Below are positions 34,547-43,531 of a stretch of 64,000 nucleotides of DNA, piece after piece (the first letter of the stretch is position 1; each line of letters opens with the position of its first letter). Both the position numbers and the translations under genes were made by a program. The DNA is taken from the NCBI GenBank assembly GCA_963669295.1, contig OY769938.1, positions 2,480,001 to 2,544,000 on the forward strand. The letters are read 5' to 3'. The notes below the pieces were generated by a model. That model saw only the letters and a list, made by a program, of their open reading frames with translations, was not told where the DNA came from and made no database searches. Source of the stretch: G963669295 sp963669295 (GTDB lineage Bacteria; Bacteroidota; Bacteroidia; Flavobacteriales_D; CALLUQ01).

Positions 34547-35284
34547 TTAGTCCATCGTTTTTAACAATCGCTGCAAGTCGTCAGGAGTATCTATAGCCAT
34601 TGGTTCCAGGGTTGTTATTTCAATGCCAATAGCATAACCATTCTCCAACCACCTCAATTGTTCTAGCGATTCTACCTGCTCTAATGCTGAGGGAGGAAGT
34701 TGTGTAATGGCCTCAAGCACCTGTTGCTTGTAGGCATATATGCCAATATGACCATGGTAATCGTAGTGGTCGAGCCATTGCTCTGGAGCAACACCTTTTA
34801 CATAGGGAATAGGCGTACGACTAAAATACAATGCCTCGTTGTTTTTGTTGAACAATACCTTTACCTGATTGGGGTTGTGTAGACGCTGCACATCTTCCAG
34901 TTTTTTGGCCAATGTGGCAATTTGAATGTCTGGTCGATGAAAGCATGCCACTACCTTTTCAATTTGTTGAGGTTGTATAAAGGGTTCATCACCTTGAATG
35001 TTTACTACAACATCAAAAGTTTCGCCCATCAGTTGCAATGCCTCATAACATCTATCTGTACCACTCTGATGATTAGGAGAGGTCATGACTACTTTTCCTC
35101 CAAAATCCAGGACATGGTTTTTTATTCTTTCGTCGTCAGTAGCAACTACTACTGTATGGAGGTTTGCAGCACTTGCCTGTTCGTATACTCGTTGAATCAT
35201 TGTTTTCCCCTTTATGTCGATAAGAGGTTTGCCCGGAAACCGGGTCGATTCATATCGCGCAGGTATGATGCCAAGGGTTTTCAT
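34547..35284 (-). CDS. kdsB: 3-deoxy-manno-octulosonate cytidylyltransferase
   Basis: Activates Kdo as CMP-Kdo for lipopolysaccharide synthesis. 246 residues from the ATG at 35284, normal for KdsB. The nucleotide-binding start IIPARYESTRFPGKPL, the VVATDDERI and TSPNHQSGTDRC segments and NIQGDEPFI are all present. A longer in-frame reading would add 26 hydrophobic residues and is rejected. The gene implies a Gram-negative outer membrane with Kdo-containing lipopolysaccharide, in line with the GT9 gene. Confidence 0.95.
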   Translation of the reverse strand: MKTLGIIPARYESTRFPGKPLIDIKGKTMIQRVYEQASAANLHTVVVATDDERIKNHVLDFGGKVVMTSPNHQSGTDRCYEALQLMGETFDVVVNIQGDEPFIQPQQIEKVVACFHRPDIQIATLAKKLEDVQRLHNPNQVKVLFNKNNEALYFSRTPIPYVKGVAPEQWLDHYDYHGHIGIYAYKQQVLEAITQLPPSALEQVESLEQLRWLENGYAIGIEITTLEPMAIDTPDDLQRLLKTMD

Positions 35285-35293
35285 AAAGAATTG

Positions 35294-35301
35294 TAAAAGT
35301 A
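35294..35301 (-). promoter_or_regulatory. Variant -7 box (TACTTTTA) before kdsB
   Basis: One mismatch from TAnnTTTG on the reverse strand, 9 nt before the ATG. Weak. Confidence 0.35.
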
Positions 35302-35388
35302 AAGAAACAAAATAATGTTGAATTACTGGTGGGAGCAATGCGTTGGTTGTAAGAAGAATCAAGTCTTTTTGTAACTTGTGCGGCTACC

Positions 35389-36231
35389 ATGAAACAACTG
35401 TTGCTCATTACCATACTTTCGCTATTGATGGCAGAAGGTTTTGCTCAAAATAAGGCAATGCCTGTGATCGACAAAATGATGGAGGCCATTGATGGTGTTT
35501 CTTCATTCAGTTGCACAGTGGTGAAGAAAGAACGGACGAAAGGCAAACTTACTGAAGGGAAATCGATGGCAAAGGTAACTTACGATCCCTATCGTATATA
35601 CATTTACAGCCATTTCCCCAATGAAGGAGCAGAAGTGCTTTGGAAAGAAGGTTGGAACAAAAATCAAGCACTGGTTAACCCCAATAGTTTTCCATTCATT
35701 AACCTTAGTTTGAGCCCCTATTATGGCTTGCTTCGCAATCAATCGCATCACCCTATTTTTCGCCTGGGCTTTTGGTATGTAGGCATGATCATTAAAAAGT
35801 GTGTGAAAATTGCTGACGACGATTTCGACAAATACTTTACTCATGCAGGCTATGAACAATGGGATGGAAGGAAGTGCCATGTGCTTGAAATCAATTACCC
35901 GGAGTTTACCTACCTCGATTACGAGGTAAAAAAGGGAGAGTCGGTGATTTCAATTGCAACCAAAAACATTGTTTGCGAAGAAATGATTGTACAGGCCAAC
36001 AAAAAAGTACATGGTTATTTAGATGTGCGTGAAGGCGATGTAATAAAGGTGCCCAACATGTATGCGCGAAAAGCAGTTTTTTACATCGATGCACAAACCC
36101 ACCTTCCAGTATACCAGCAAATTTATGATGAAAAAGGGATCTTTCAGGAATATCAATTTTTCGATCTAAAAGTAAACCTCAACTTTACCGATGAAGATTT
36201 TTCGAAGCATAACAAGAAATATGGCTTCTAA
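35389..36231 (+). CDS. Exported DUF1571 protein with inserted LysM-like segment
   Basis: 280-residue protein with a signal peptide (cleavage near GFAQ). The body matches DUF1571, a LolA/LolB-like beta fold of unknown function. At about 178-223 the sequence reads like a LysM domain: YEVKKGESVISIA at the front, ANKKV in the middle, and GDVIKVPN at the end. DUF1571 strands resume afterwards (AVFYIDAQTHLPVY). LysM binds peptidoglycan or chitin-like chains, so this protein may tether to the wall. The stop overlaps the TonB receptor stop by 4 nt. Confidence 0.8.
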   Translation: MKQLLLITILSLLMAEGFAQNKAMPVIDKMMEAIDGVSSFSCTVVKKERTKGKLTEGKSMAKVTYDPYRIYIYSHFPNEGAEVLWKEGWNKNQALVNPNSFPFINLSLSPYYGLLRNQSHHPIFRLGFWYVGMIIKKCVKIADDDFDKYFTHAGYEQWDGRKCHVLEINYPEFTYLDYEVKKGESVISIATKNIVCEEMIVQANKKVHGYLDVREGDVIKVPNMYARKAVFYIDAQTHLPVYQQIYDEKGIFQEYQFFDLKVNLNFTDEDFSKHNKKYGF

Positions 36232-38600
36232 AAATTAAGCGAATATTGGAAAGCATAAGTGCGTGGAGCTTGCACGTCTCCCGGCCTTCCCATGACCTCT
36301 CTGTTTAAAGCATTGTTAACAATAAAAGCCAATTTAGAAGAAGGGGTGATTTGGTGCGATAACCGTAAGTCAAATACTGCATCGCCTTTATTACGCTCAT
36401 CCCTATAATCGGGAAGTCCGGGAACGATAAAGTCGCCAAGTGGAATTCCTCCATTGTTAATGGGGATAAATAAATCTTCAAAAGTTTTGTCAATATTTTC
36501 AATGAAGCTGTTATACCGTGCGCTAAATCCAAGGCTCCATTTTTTATAATCGAATTGAATGTCACCCTTAATAAGGTGATTAAACCGATATTTTAAGATG
36601 TTTGACACAGTATCAGAGTAAGTAGCCAAATAGGCAGAGTCGGCATCAGGACTGATAGGATTCATGTAGGTATACCCTGCCAAGATAGTGGTTTTTACTT
36701 TTCCCAGGTTTCCACTTCCTACAATGGTGGCATCAATTCCCTTGATTTGCGCTTTCTGCACATTTTCTGCTCTAAAGCCAACCCAGTTAAAAACATAACC
36801 AGGGTCGGTAGGGATAAAAGAAGGCCCCACCGAATCGGGAAGGTATAAACCAAAAGTAAACTCCATCATATCGGTATACTCGGTCCAAAAAGCAGCTACA
36901 TCAACGTAACCTACCCATTCTCCAACTTTCAGTCCTTGTTTAATGCCAATTTCGGCACTCGAGCCTCTTTCGGGCTGTAGGTTGGGATTGGGGAAAATGT
37001 TAAGTGGGCCTACCGAAGTAGCTACAAATTTCTCTCCTATGGAAGGGAAGCGATACCCCTGCCCATAAGATGCTCTAAGGTATGTTTCTTCAAACAATTG
37101 ATAAGTCATTCCAGCCCTAACAACAGGTTGAATAGGGGTGCTTAAAGTATCTCCAAAGAAAGTGGGGATGATTTCAACCGTATCAATTTTAAAATACTCT
37201 CCTCTGAACCCCAGCGAGATATTAAATCGATCCCAGTATTTTTTGTCAAGTTGAGTAAAAAAAGCGACGTTGTTGCCCTTGTGATCGCCATACAGTTGTG
37301 AGTTAACGGTAGAAACATTGCCAACCAATCCAGAGGTAATGGTAAGCTGATTATCAAACCTTTTTTGAAATTGATATTCAGCGTACATGAAATCAGCAAC
37401 CGACTCCTGGTTGGTGTTGTTGCGGTTGGTGGTGTTAAAATACCTCGTTCTTAAACTGTGTTTCACCCCATTTTTTGTGTAGTAGGTGATATAAGGGTCA
37501 AGGCTGGTACGGTATGTTTTGTATTCACTAATGGTAGTACTGTCGGGATGAGTGCCGCCATATGGCGAATAAACAGTGCTGTCGCTTTCCCATATCAAAA
37601 ACAAACCACCATTAGAGGTTTGTGCGTTTACATTGAGTCCATAAGAAAGGCCTTCAACCTTTTTAGAACGATAGCGTGTATTGAAGTTTATTCTGCCCCG
37701 GTGTTCTTCTTCCAATTCTCTATATCCTTGATCACTGAATAAGCTTCCACCAACAACCAGGTCGAAGTTTTTCTCGATTTTTCTCGAATGAAAAAAGTTC
37801 ATGCCGGTATAAAAAGGAGTGTTGTCCCACCACTTCAACTCTTGTCGATCGGGAGAGTCGTAAATGCCATGATAATAGCTTACCTTGGTTTGTGGCTTGT
37901 CTTTTGGAAATCCGGTTCTTATGTTAATAACTCCATTCAATGCAGAGGATCCAAAAAGAACCGAAGAAGCTCCTTTTATCACTTCAATCTGTTCAATATT
38001 TTCTACCGGAATAAAGTTCCATTTCACGTCACCGGCATCACCGGCTAATAGGGGAAGGTCGTCCACCATAAGCAATACCCTGCTTCCTGCTCCATAAGCA
38101 AAACCACTTCCTCCCCGAATGCTTACCTGGCCATCCATAACGGTAACACCAGGGCATTGATCCACAGCTGTTTCAACATTATAGGTGTTTTTGTTTTCGA
38201 TGAGTTCGGGTTTAATTACCTCCATCGATACCGCTACATCACCAATTTTTTGCTCGAACTTACTGGCCGAAACAACCACCATATTGAGCTGAGTAGAACT
38301 TGTTTTGAGTGATTTGTTAAGGTTTTTGGTTTCGCCAGCTGCAACTGTTATTACCATTTGCTCTTTGGTATAACCAATGTACTTGAAGGTTAATGTGTGC
38401 GTGCCCGGAGTGGTTTTAATTTCATAATTACCATCAATGTCGGTAGCAGCTCCTGTACCATCTTCCAGTATTACATTTACTCCAATTAACGATTCCTTTG
38501 TGGTTTCATCAATGAGTTTTCCCTTAATGGTGGCCTCTTGCGCAAAAGATGAAAGAGATAACAGAAAAAATACGGATATAAAGTAGTAGATTTTCCTCAT
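36228..38600 (-). CDS. TonB-dependent outer-membrane receptor
   Basis: 790-residue outer-membrane beta barrel. Signal peptide, a carboxypeptidase-regulatory-like domain (about 22-105), a plug domain (about 120-235, with SIRGGSGFAYGAGSRV) and a 22-strand-type barrel ending in an aromatic residue (YSLNF). It imports a large substrate such as a metal chelate, vitamin or glycan, powered by TonB-ExbB-ExbD. No SusD partner is adjacent, which argues against a SusC-type glycan transporter. The ATG at 38600 gives the signal peptide; the longer reading is rejected. Confidence 0.93.
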   Translation of the reverse strand: MRKIYYFISVFFLLSLSSFAQEATIKGKLIDETTKESLIGVNVILEDGTGAATDIDGNYEIKTTPGTHTLTFKYIGYTKEQMVITVAAGETKNLNKSLKTSSTQLNMVVVSASKFEQKIGDVAVSMEVIKPELIENKNTYNVETAVDQCPGVTVMDGQVSIRGGSGFAYGAGSRVLLMVDDLPLLAGDAGDVKWNFIPVENIEQIEVIKGASSVLFGSSALNGVINIRTGFPKDKPQTKVSYYHGIYDSPDRQELKWWDNTPFYTGMNFFHSRKIEKNFDLVVGGSLFSDQGYRELEEEHRGRINFNTRYRSKKVEGLSYGLNVNAQTSNGGLFLIWESDSTVYSPYGGTHPDSTTISEYKTYRTSLDPYITYYTKNGVKHSLRTRYFNTTNRNNTNQESVADFMYAEYQFQKRFDNQLTITSGLVGNVSTVNSQLYGDHKGNNVAFFTQLDKKYWDRFNISLGFRGEYFKIDTVEIIPTFFGDTLSTPIQPVVRAGMTYQLFEETYLRASYGQGYRFPSIGEKFVATSVGPLNIFPNPNLQPERGSSAEIGIKQGLKVGEWVGYVDVAAFWTEYTDMMEFTFGLYLPDSVGPSFIPTDPGYVFNWVGFRAENVQKAQIKGIDATIVGSGNLGKVKTTILAGYTYMNPISPDADSAYLATYSDTVSNILKYRFNHLIKGDIQFDYKKWSLGFSARYNSFIENIDKTFEDLFIPINNGGIPLGDFIVPGLPDYRDERNKGDAVFDLRLSHQITPSSKLAFIVNNALNREVMGRPGDVQAPRTYAFQYSLNF

Positions 38601-38637
38601 AAAAACCCCTATTTTTATTGTTCTGGTTAAAGCTAGT

Positions 38638-38645
38638 AGGAACGT
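38638..38645 (-). promoter_or_regulatory. Variant -7 box (TAGCTTTA) before the TonB receptor gene
   Basis: Reverse-strand TAGCTTTAACC, one mismatch from TAnnTTTG, 37 nt before the ATG. Confidence 0.35.
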
Positions 38646-38699
38646 AAGATACAAATTAATCGTTATTGAAAATATAACCGTTAGACGAATGACATTGAA

Positions 38700-39800
38700 G
38701 TGACAGATGAACAGTTAATATACAGGATTGGGTTAGGCCTTATGAGTAAGGTGGGAGTTGTTACTGCAAAGAAGTTAGTGGCCTATTGTGGAGGGGTGTC
38801 TCAAGTGTATACAGCTTCTAAAAAGGAGCTGATGCAAGTGCCTGGGATAGGCGATCGATTAGCTAAGGTTATTACAACACAAAATTTCTCCAAAATACTC
38901 GATAGAGCAGCGCAGGAACTAAAATTCATTCGCAAGCATCGCATCCAACCACTTTTTTACCTCGATGAAGGTTATCCTCAGCGCCTAAAACACTGTGAAG
39001 ATGGCCCATTGCTGTTATACAGTAGAGGAGAAGTGAACTTGAACAGCGATCGTTTGGTGAGCATTGTCGGTACGCGTATGGCCACAGATTATGGGAAAGA
39101 AATGTGTCGGAAGTTAGTGCAAGAGCTGGCGCCATATAACGTAACCATAGTAAGTGGGTTGGCTTATGGAATCGACATTTGTGCACACCGGGCAGCATTA
39201 GAATACAACATTCCAACCATTGGTGTGTTGGGTCATGGGTTGGATCGGCTCTATCCCGAAGCACACATTTCTACTGCAAAAAAGATGATGCAGAACGGTG
39301 GCGTGCTAACCGAGTTTATGAGTGGGACAGGCCCTGATCGCGAGAATTTTCCAAAACGCAATCGAATCGTTGCCGGCATGACTGATGCTACTATTGTAAT
39401 AGAATCTGGAATAAAAGGCGGTTCTACCATTACTGCTGAATTGGCACACTCATATCACCGGGATGTATTTGCAGTACCCGGTCGCCTTAATGACCCTATG
39501 GCACTAGGATGCAACCGGTTAATTAAAATCAATAAAGCAGCATTGCTCGAGTCGGCAAAAGACATTGAATACTTGATGGGTTGGGAACCTACAACAGCAA
39601 AAAAGGTGGTGATAGATGTTCAACTAGACCCTGAAGAAACCCGCATAGTTCAAACATTAAAAACAAATGGGCAATTGAGTATTGATCGCCTTAGTGCTCA
39701 ATCAAAGATTTCTGCAAGCAAAGCATCAGCACTATTGTTAAACCTTGAATTTAAGGGAGTTGTTAAATCGTTGCCTGGAAAATTATATGCGCTTTGTTGA
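38700..39800 (+). CDS. dprA: DNA-protecting protein DprA
   Basis: 366-residue single-stranded-DNA-binding protein that loads RecA during natural transformation. An N-terminal helix-hairpin-helix-like region (about 1-80), the Rossmann core (SIVGTRMATDYGKE, VSGLAYGIDICAH, GGSTITAELA) and a C-terminal winged helix (about 300-366) are present. The start is a GTG at 38700. Divergent from the TonB receptor. Presence suggests DNA-uptake capacity, but DprA is also widespread in non-competent bacteria. Confidence 0.94.
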   Translation: MTDEQLIYRIGLGLMSKVGVVTAKKLVAYCGGVSQVYTASKKELMQVPGIGDRLAKVITTQNFSKILDRAAQELKFIRKHRIQPLFYLDEGYPQRLKHCEDGPLLLYSRGEVNLNSDRLVSIVGTRMATDYGKEMCRKLVQELAPYNVTIVSGLAYGIDICAHRAALEYNIPTIGVLGHGLDRLYPEAHISTAKKMMQNGGVLTEFMSGTGPDRENFPKRNRIVAGMTDATIVIESGIKGGSTITAELAHSYHRDVFAVPGRLNDPMALGCNRLIKINKAALLESAKDIEYLMGWEPTTAKKVVIDVQLDPEETRIVQTLKTNGQLSIDRLSAQSKISASKASALLLNLEFKGVVKSLPGKLYALC

Positions 39801-39963
39801 TGCCCTTTTCTCATTCATGAAAAACAAAACTTTGTAGAAAGTACTTACTGTTGAAGGGCTTTAAATCACTACGATAAACATCCTTATATTCCTAAATGCA
39901 AATGATCGAAGGAAAGTTGTATTAATTTACGGTCAAATTTTAACACACAATTCAAAAAATCGA

Positions 39964-39971
39964 TACTTTTG
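39964..39971 (+). promoter_or_regulatory. -7 box TACTTTTG for gdhA
   Basis: Exact TAnnTTTG on the forward strand, 31 nt before the ATG at 40003. Confidence 0.55.
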
Positions 39972-40002
39972 CCTCGCTTTATAATTAAGAAGTTACTTAT
40001 AA

Positions 40003-41364
40003 ATGGAAACAGCAGTAAACAATTACCAGGCTCAAATTGATGAGTTCATGGAGATGGTGAAAGCAAAAAATGCTCATGAACCAGAATTTATGCAAGCGGT
40101 ACAGGAAGTGGCCGAAACGGTAATTCCTTTTATCGAAGAGAATCCTAAGTACAAAGCCGCAAAAATCCTTGAACGGATGGCTGAACCTGAACGTGTAATT
40201 ATGTTCAGAGTACCTTGGCTGGATGATCAGGGAGAAGTTCAGGTCAACAGAGGTTACCGGGTAGAGTTTAACTCCGCTATTGGGCCATACAAAGGTGGTT
40301 TGCGTTTTCACCCTTCGGTTAATCTTTCCATTTTGAAATTTTTGGGTTTTGAGCAATTGTTCAAAAACTCATTGACCACACTGCCCATGGGTGGTGGTAA
40401 AGGAGGTGCTGATTTTAACCCTAAAGGAAAATCAGACAATGAAGTGATGCGCTTTTGCCAAAGCTTCATGACTGAGTTATCGCGTCATATAGGCCCTAAC
40501 ACAGATGTTCCGGCAGGAGATATCGGTGTTGGAGGTAGAGAAATTGGCTACATGTTTGGTCAGTACAAAAGATTGCGCAACGAATTTACCGGTGTGTTAA
40601 CAGGTAAAGGTGCCAACTGGGGAGGTAGTTTAATCCGCCCAGAGGCTACCGGTTATGGTTGCGTTTATTTTGCTAAAGAAATGTTGGCTACTAAAAACGA
40701 TAATTTCGAAGGAAAAACAGTAGCCATTTCTGGCTCTGGAAATGTGGCACAATATGCTTGTGAAAAGGCAACCCAATTGGGAGGAAAGGTAGTAACCATG
40801 TCTGATTCAAAAGGGTTTATTTACGACCCTGCTGGTATTGATGCTGAGAAATTAGCATGGATCATGGATCTTAAGAATGTAAGGCGTGGAAGAATTAAAG
40901 AATATGCCGATCATTTTGATGGTGTTGAGTTTTACGAAGGCAAGCGCCCATGGGGAGTGAAAGCTGATGTTGCTATGCCTTGTGCCACACAAAATGAACT
41001 GAATGGCGAAGAAGCTAAAACATTGCTTGGCAATGGCTGTATATGTGTAGCAGAAGGGGCAAATATGCCATGTACACCTGAGGCCATTGAAGCATTCCAT
41101 GAAGCGAAGATTTTATTTGCTCCTGGTAAAGCCTCTAATGCTGGTGGTGTTGCTACCTCCGGATTAGAAATGTCGCAAAACTCATTGCGTTTATCTTGGA
41201 CCCGTGAAGAAGTAGATGAGAAATTGCACAACATCATGGTAAGCATCCATAAAGCTTGTGTAACTTATGGTGAGCAAGATGGCTATGTAGATTATGTGAG
41301 AGGAGCTAATGTTGCTGGGTTTGTAAAGGTGGCCGATGCCATGATAGATCAAGGCGTAGTATAG
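40003..41364 (+). CDS. gdhA: Glutamate dehydrogenase, hexameric NADP-type
   Basis: Interconverts glutamate with 2-oxoglutarate and ammonia. 453 residues, the size of the short hexameric type I enzyme usually using NADP. The substrate lysine region KGGLRFHPSVNLSILKFLG, the glycine-rich MGGGKGGADF and the coenzyme motif GSGNVA are clear. Supplies or drains 2-oxoglutarate, the substrate of SucA further down. Own promoter and a strong terminator, so monocistronic. Confidence 0.96.
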   Translation: METAVNNYQAQIDEFMEMVKAKNAHEPEFMQAVQEVAETVIPFIEENPKYKAAKILERMAEPERVIMFRVPWLDDQGEVQVNRGYRVEFNSAIGPYKGGLRFHPSVNLSILKFLGFEQLFKNSLTTLPMGGGKGGADFNPKGKSDNEVMRFCQSFMTELSRHIGPNTDVPAGDIGVGGREIGYMFGQYKRLRNEFTGVLTGKGANWGGSLIRPEATGYGCVYFAKEMLATKNDNFEGKTVAISGSGNVAQYACEKATQLGGKVVTMSDSKGFIYDPAGIDAEKLAWIMDLKNVRRGRIKEYADHFDGVEFYEGKRPWGVKADVAMPCATQNELNGEEAKTLLGNGCICVAEGANMPCTPEAIEAFHEAKILFAPGKASNAGGVATSGLEMSQNSLRLSWTREEVDEKLHNIMVSIHKACVTYGEQDGYVDYVRGANVAGFVKVADAMIDQGVV

Positions 41365-41384
41365 CAAAGAATTATACCTTATAC

Positions 41385-41418
41385 AAAACCACCCTGGAGC
41401 ACTTCAGGGTGGTTTTTT
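41385..41418 (+). terminator. Rho-independent terminator after gdhA
   Basis: A perfect 12-bp stem (41385-41396 with 41405-41416) with an 8-nt loop and a run of six T. Confidence 0.93.
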
Positions 41419-41503
41419 GTTTCCTCCCTTTTCTTAGAGTCGAGCGATTTTTTGTTAAATTCGTTGCCCTATCTACGATTGTAAAAGCATCAAAATAAAA
41501 GAT

Positions 41504-42691
41504 ATGTACGGAAACTACCAACAACAGCTGCAGCAAGAGCTTCAAAACATTGATGAAGCCGGATTGTATAAAAAAGAACGCATTATTGTTACTCCACAAG
41601 GAGCCACCGTAAAAGTGGATTCAGGAGAGGAAGTAATCATTATGTGTGCCAATAATTACCTCGGGTTGTCATCACACCCTGATGTAGTGGAAGCAGCCAA
41701 GCAAACGCTGGACACCCATGGTTATGGGATGTCGTCGGTACGTTTTATTTGTGGAACGCAAGACATCCATAAAACACTTGAAGAAAAGATTTCCAATTTT
41801 CTTGGGATGGAGGATACCATTTTATATGCAGCATGCTTCGATGCCAATGGAGGGGTGTTTGAGCCATTGTTAGGCCCTGACGATGCTATTATTTCTGATG
41901 CCTTGAACCATGCTTCGATTATTGATGGCGTTAGGTTATGTAAAGCTGCCAGGTACCGCTACAACAATAGCGATATGAATGATTTGGAAGAAAAATTGAA
42001 GGCTTCGCAAGCGCAAAAAAACAGGATCATTGTAACGGATGGTGTATTTTCTATGGATGGCTACGTAGCAAAACTGGATCAGATTTGCGATTTGGCAGAA
42101 AAGTACAATGCGATGGTAATGGTCGATGATAGTCATGCCACAGGCTTTATAGGGAAAACTGGTAGGGGTTCGCACGAGCATAATAATGTAATGGGACGTG
42201 TAGACATTATCACCAGTACATTAGGGAAAGCACTTGGTGGAGCTATGGGCGGATTTACTTCTGGCAAGAAAGAAATTATTGACATGTTGCGTCAGCGCTC
42301 CAGACCATATTTGTTTTCGAACTCTCTTGCTCCTATGATTGTTGGCGCAGCCATCAAAGTGTTTGATGTGTTGAGCTCCACTACAGAGTTGCGAGATAAG
42401 CTAGAATGGAATACCAACTATTTTAAAACTGCCATCAAAGCAGCAGGGTTTGATATTCGCGAAGGCGACTCTCCTATTGTACCCATTATGTTATACGATG
42501 CCAAGTTATCTCAAGATTTTGCTGACAAGTTGCTAGAAGAAGGGGTGTATGCCATTGGGTTCTTTTACCCTGTTGTGCCGAAAGAGCAAGCAAGAATTCG
42601 GGTGCAGATATCAGCGGGTCATACAAAGGAACATTTGGATAAGGCCGTTGCTGCCTTTATAAAAGTAGGGAAGGAATTAGGGGTAATTTAA
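41504..42691 (+). CDS. kbl: Glycine C-acetyltransferase / 2-amino-3-ketobutyrate CoA ligase
   Basis: PLP enzyme of the alpha-oxoamine synthase family. 395 residues. The PLP-binding lysine is K242 in TSTLGKALGG; DDSHATGF (208-215) carries the PLP aspartate. The length and the strong Kbl-like N-terminus (ANNYLGLSSHPDV) favour Kbl, which cleaves 2-amino-3-ketobutyrate to glycine and acetyl-CoA in threonine breakdown. No threonine dehydrogenase is adjacent; in Bacteroidota related enzymes also serve sphingolipid synthesis as serine palmitoyltransferase, so that remains an alternative. Confidence 0.87.
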   Translation: MYGNYQQQLQQELQNIDEAGLYKKERIIVTPQGATVKVDSGEEVIIMCANNYLGLSSHPDVVEAAKQTLDTHGYGMSSVRFICGTQDIHKTLEEKISNFLGMEDTILYAACFDANGGVFEPLLGPDDAIISDALNHASIIDGVRLCKAARYRYNNSDMNDLEEKLKASQAQKNRIIVTDGVFSMDGYVAKLDQICDLAEKYNAMVMVDDSHATGFIGKTGRGSHEHNNVMGRVDIITSTLGKALGGAMGGFTSGKKEIIDMLRQRSRPYLFSNSLAPMIVGAAIKVFDVLSSTTELRDKLEWNTNYFKTAIKAAGFDIREGDSPIVPIMLYDAKLSQDFADKLLEEGVYAIGFFYPVVPKEQARIRVQISAGHTKEHLDKAVAAFIKVGKELGVI

Positions 42692-43383
42692 TGGCCATGA
42701 AACAACTGCTATTCCCTTTTATTCTATTGCTTCTAGGTTGCTCTTCCGAATCGCAAGAAGTGGTGCAACCACTCGCTGTTGAGGTAGAGCCTGAAGAAGG
42801 CACTATGCCATCGGGGGTGCAGAACATTTCTTACGAAATGCAAGAAGTACCCGCTGGTGCTACCTACGAGGGAGCCATTCAACACATGGCTACCTGGGAA
42901 GACAAACAAGGACATCATGTTTTATTATTAACACGGGCGAACGATCAATTGGTAGAAAGTACTGAATGGGGCGATGACGTTTTTGAAGCACATTTATATG
43001 GTTATCATTATGTGTTAAAAGAAGGAGAAGCTGAATTGGTTTGGGACATCCATGATTTTGTAAAAGAGTGTCCTTTCGACCTATGGTTGGAGTTTGTAAA
43101 ACAGTCGCTAAAAATTACCGATGTGGATAAGAATGGGATTGCGGAGTCGGTGTTTATGTATAAGCTTGCTTGTACAAGCGATGTTAGTCCGCCAGATTTA
43201 AAGTTAATGATGCACGAAGGAGAGGTGAAATATGCCATTCGAGGCGAGGCGCAGATTGATTATGGGAATGGTACTGTAGCTGGTGGAGAAGGCACTGCCG
43301 ATCCAGCATTTGACAACGCTCCAGAAACGTTTTTAGACCATGCGTGGAAAACATGGGAAACGTTTAAAACCGATGCTTACTAA
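42691..43383 (+). CDS. Lipoprotein of unknown function, translationally coupled to kbl
   Basis: 230-residue predicted lipoprotein (lipobox LLLGC). The mature part contains ITDVDKNGIAESVFMYKL, a calcium-loop-like DxDxNG stretch, then CTSDVSPPDLKLMMHEGE. This pattern recalls a Bacteroidota family catalogued as M949_RS01915-type surface polysaccharide biosynthesis proteins, named from memory and low in certainty. Its ATG shares a base with the kbl stop (TAATG). No enzymatic residues are evident. Confidence 0.72.
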   Translation: MAMKQLLFPFILLLLGCSSESQEVVQPLAVEVEPEEGTMPSGVQNISYEMQEVPAGATYEGAIQHMATWEDKQGHHVLLLTRANDQLVESTEWGDDVFEAHLYGYHYVLKEGEAELVWDIHDFVKECPFDLWLEFVKQSLKITDVDKNGIAESVFMYKLACTSDVSPPDLKLMMHEGEVKYAIRGEAQIDYGNGTVAGGEGTADPAFDNAPETFLDHAWKTWETFKTDAY

Positions 43384-43462
43384 TTTTTTTCAGTTAACTG
43401 ACTTGTGTTGTTGAATTTACAACGATTGCCTTCTGCCGGCAATATTGTTGTTGATAAATTTG

Positions 43463-43489
43463 TTGGAAATAAAAATAGTGTTAAATTTG
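43463..43489 (+). promoter_or_regulatory. Promoter of the rplM-rpsI operon
   Basis: TTG at 43463-43465 and TAAATTTG at 43482-43489, 16 nt apart, the two-part Bacteroidota promoter. Transcription would begin near 43494, giving a leader of roughly 38 nt before the rplM ATG at 43532. Confidence 0.68.
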
Positions 43490-43531
43490 CACCCCCATTT
43501 TAGGGAAATTAAAGACTTTAAAAGTACAGCA

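Noticed and set aside
39802..39861. Inverted repeat GCCCTT/AAGGGC between dprA and gdhA as a terminator
   Set aside because: The arms are only six bases and about 45 nt apart with no T run that fits.
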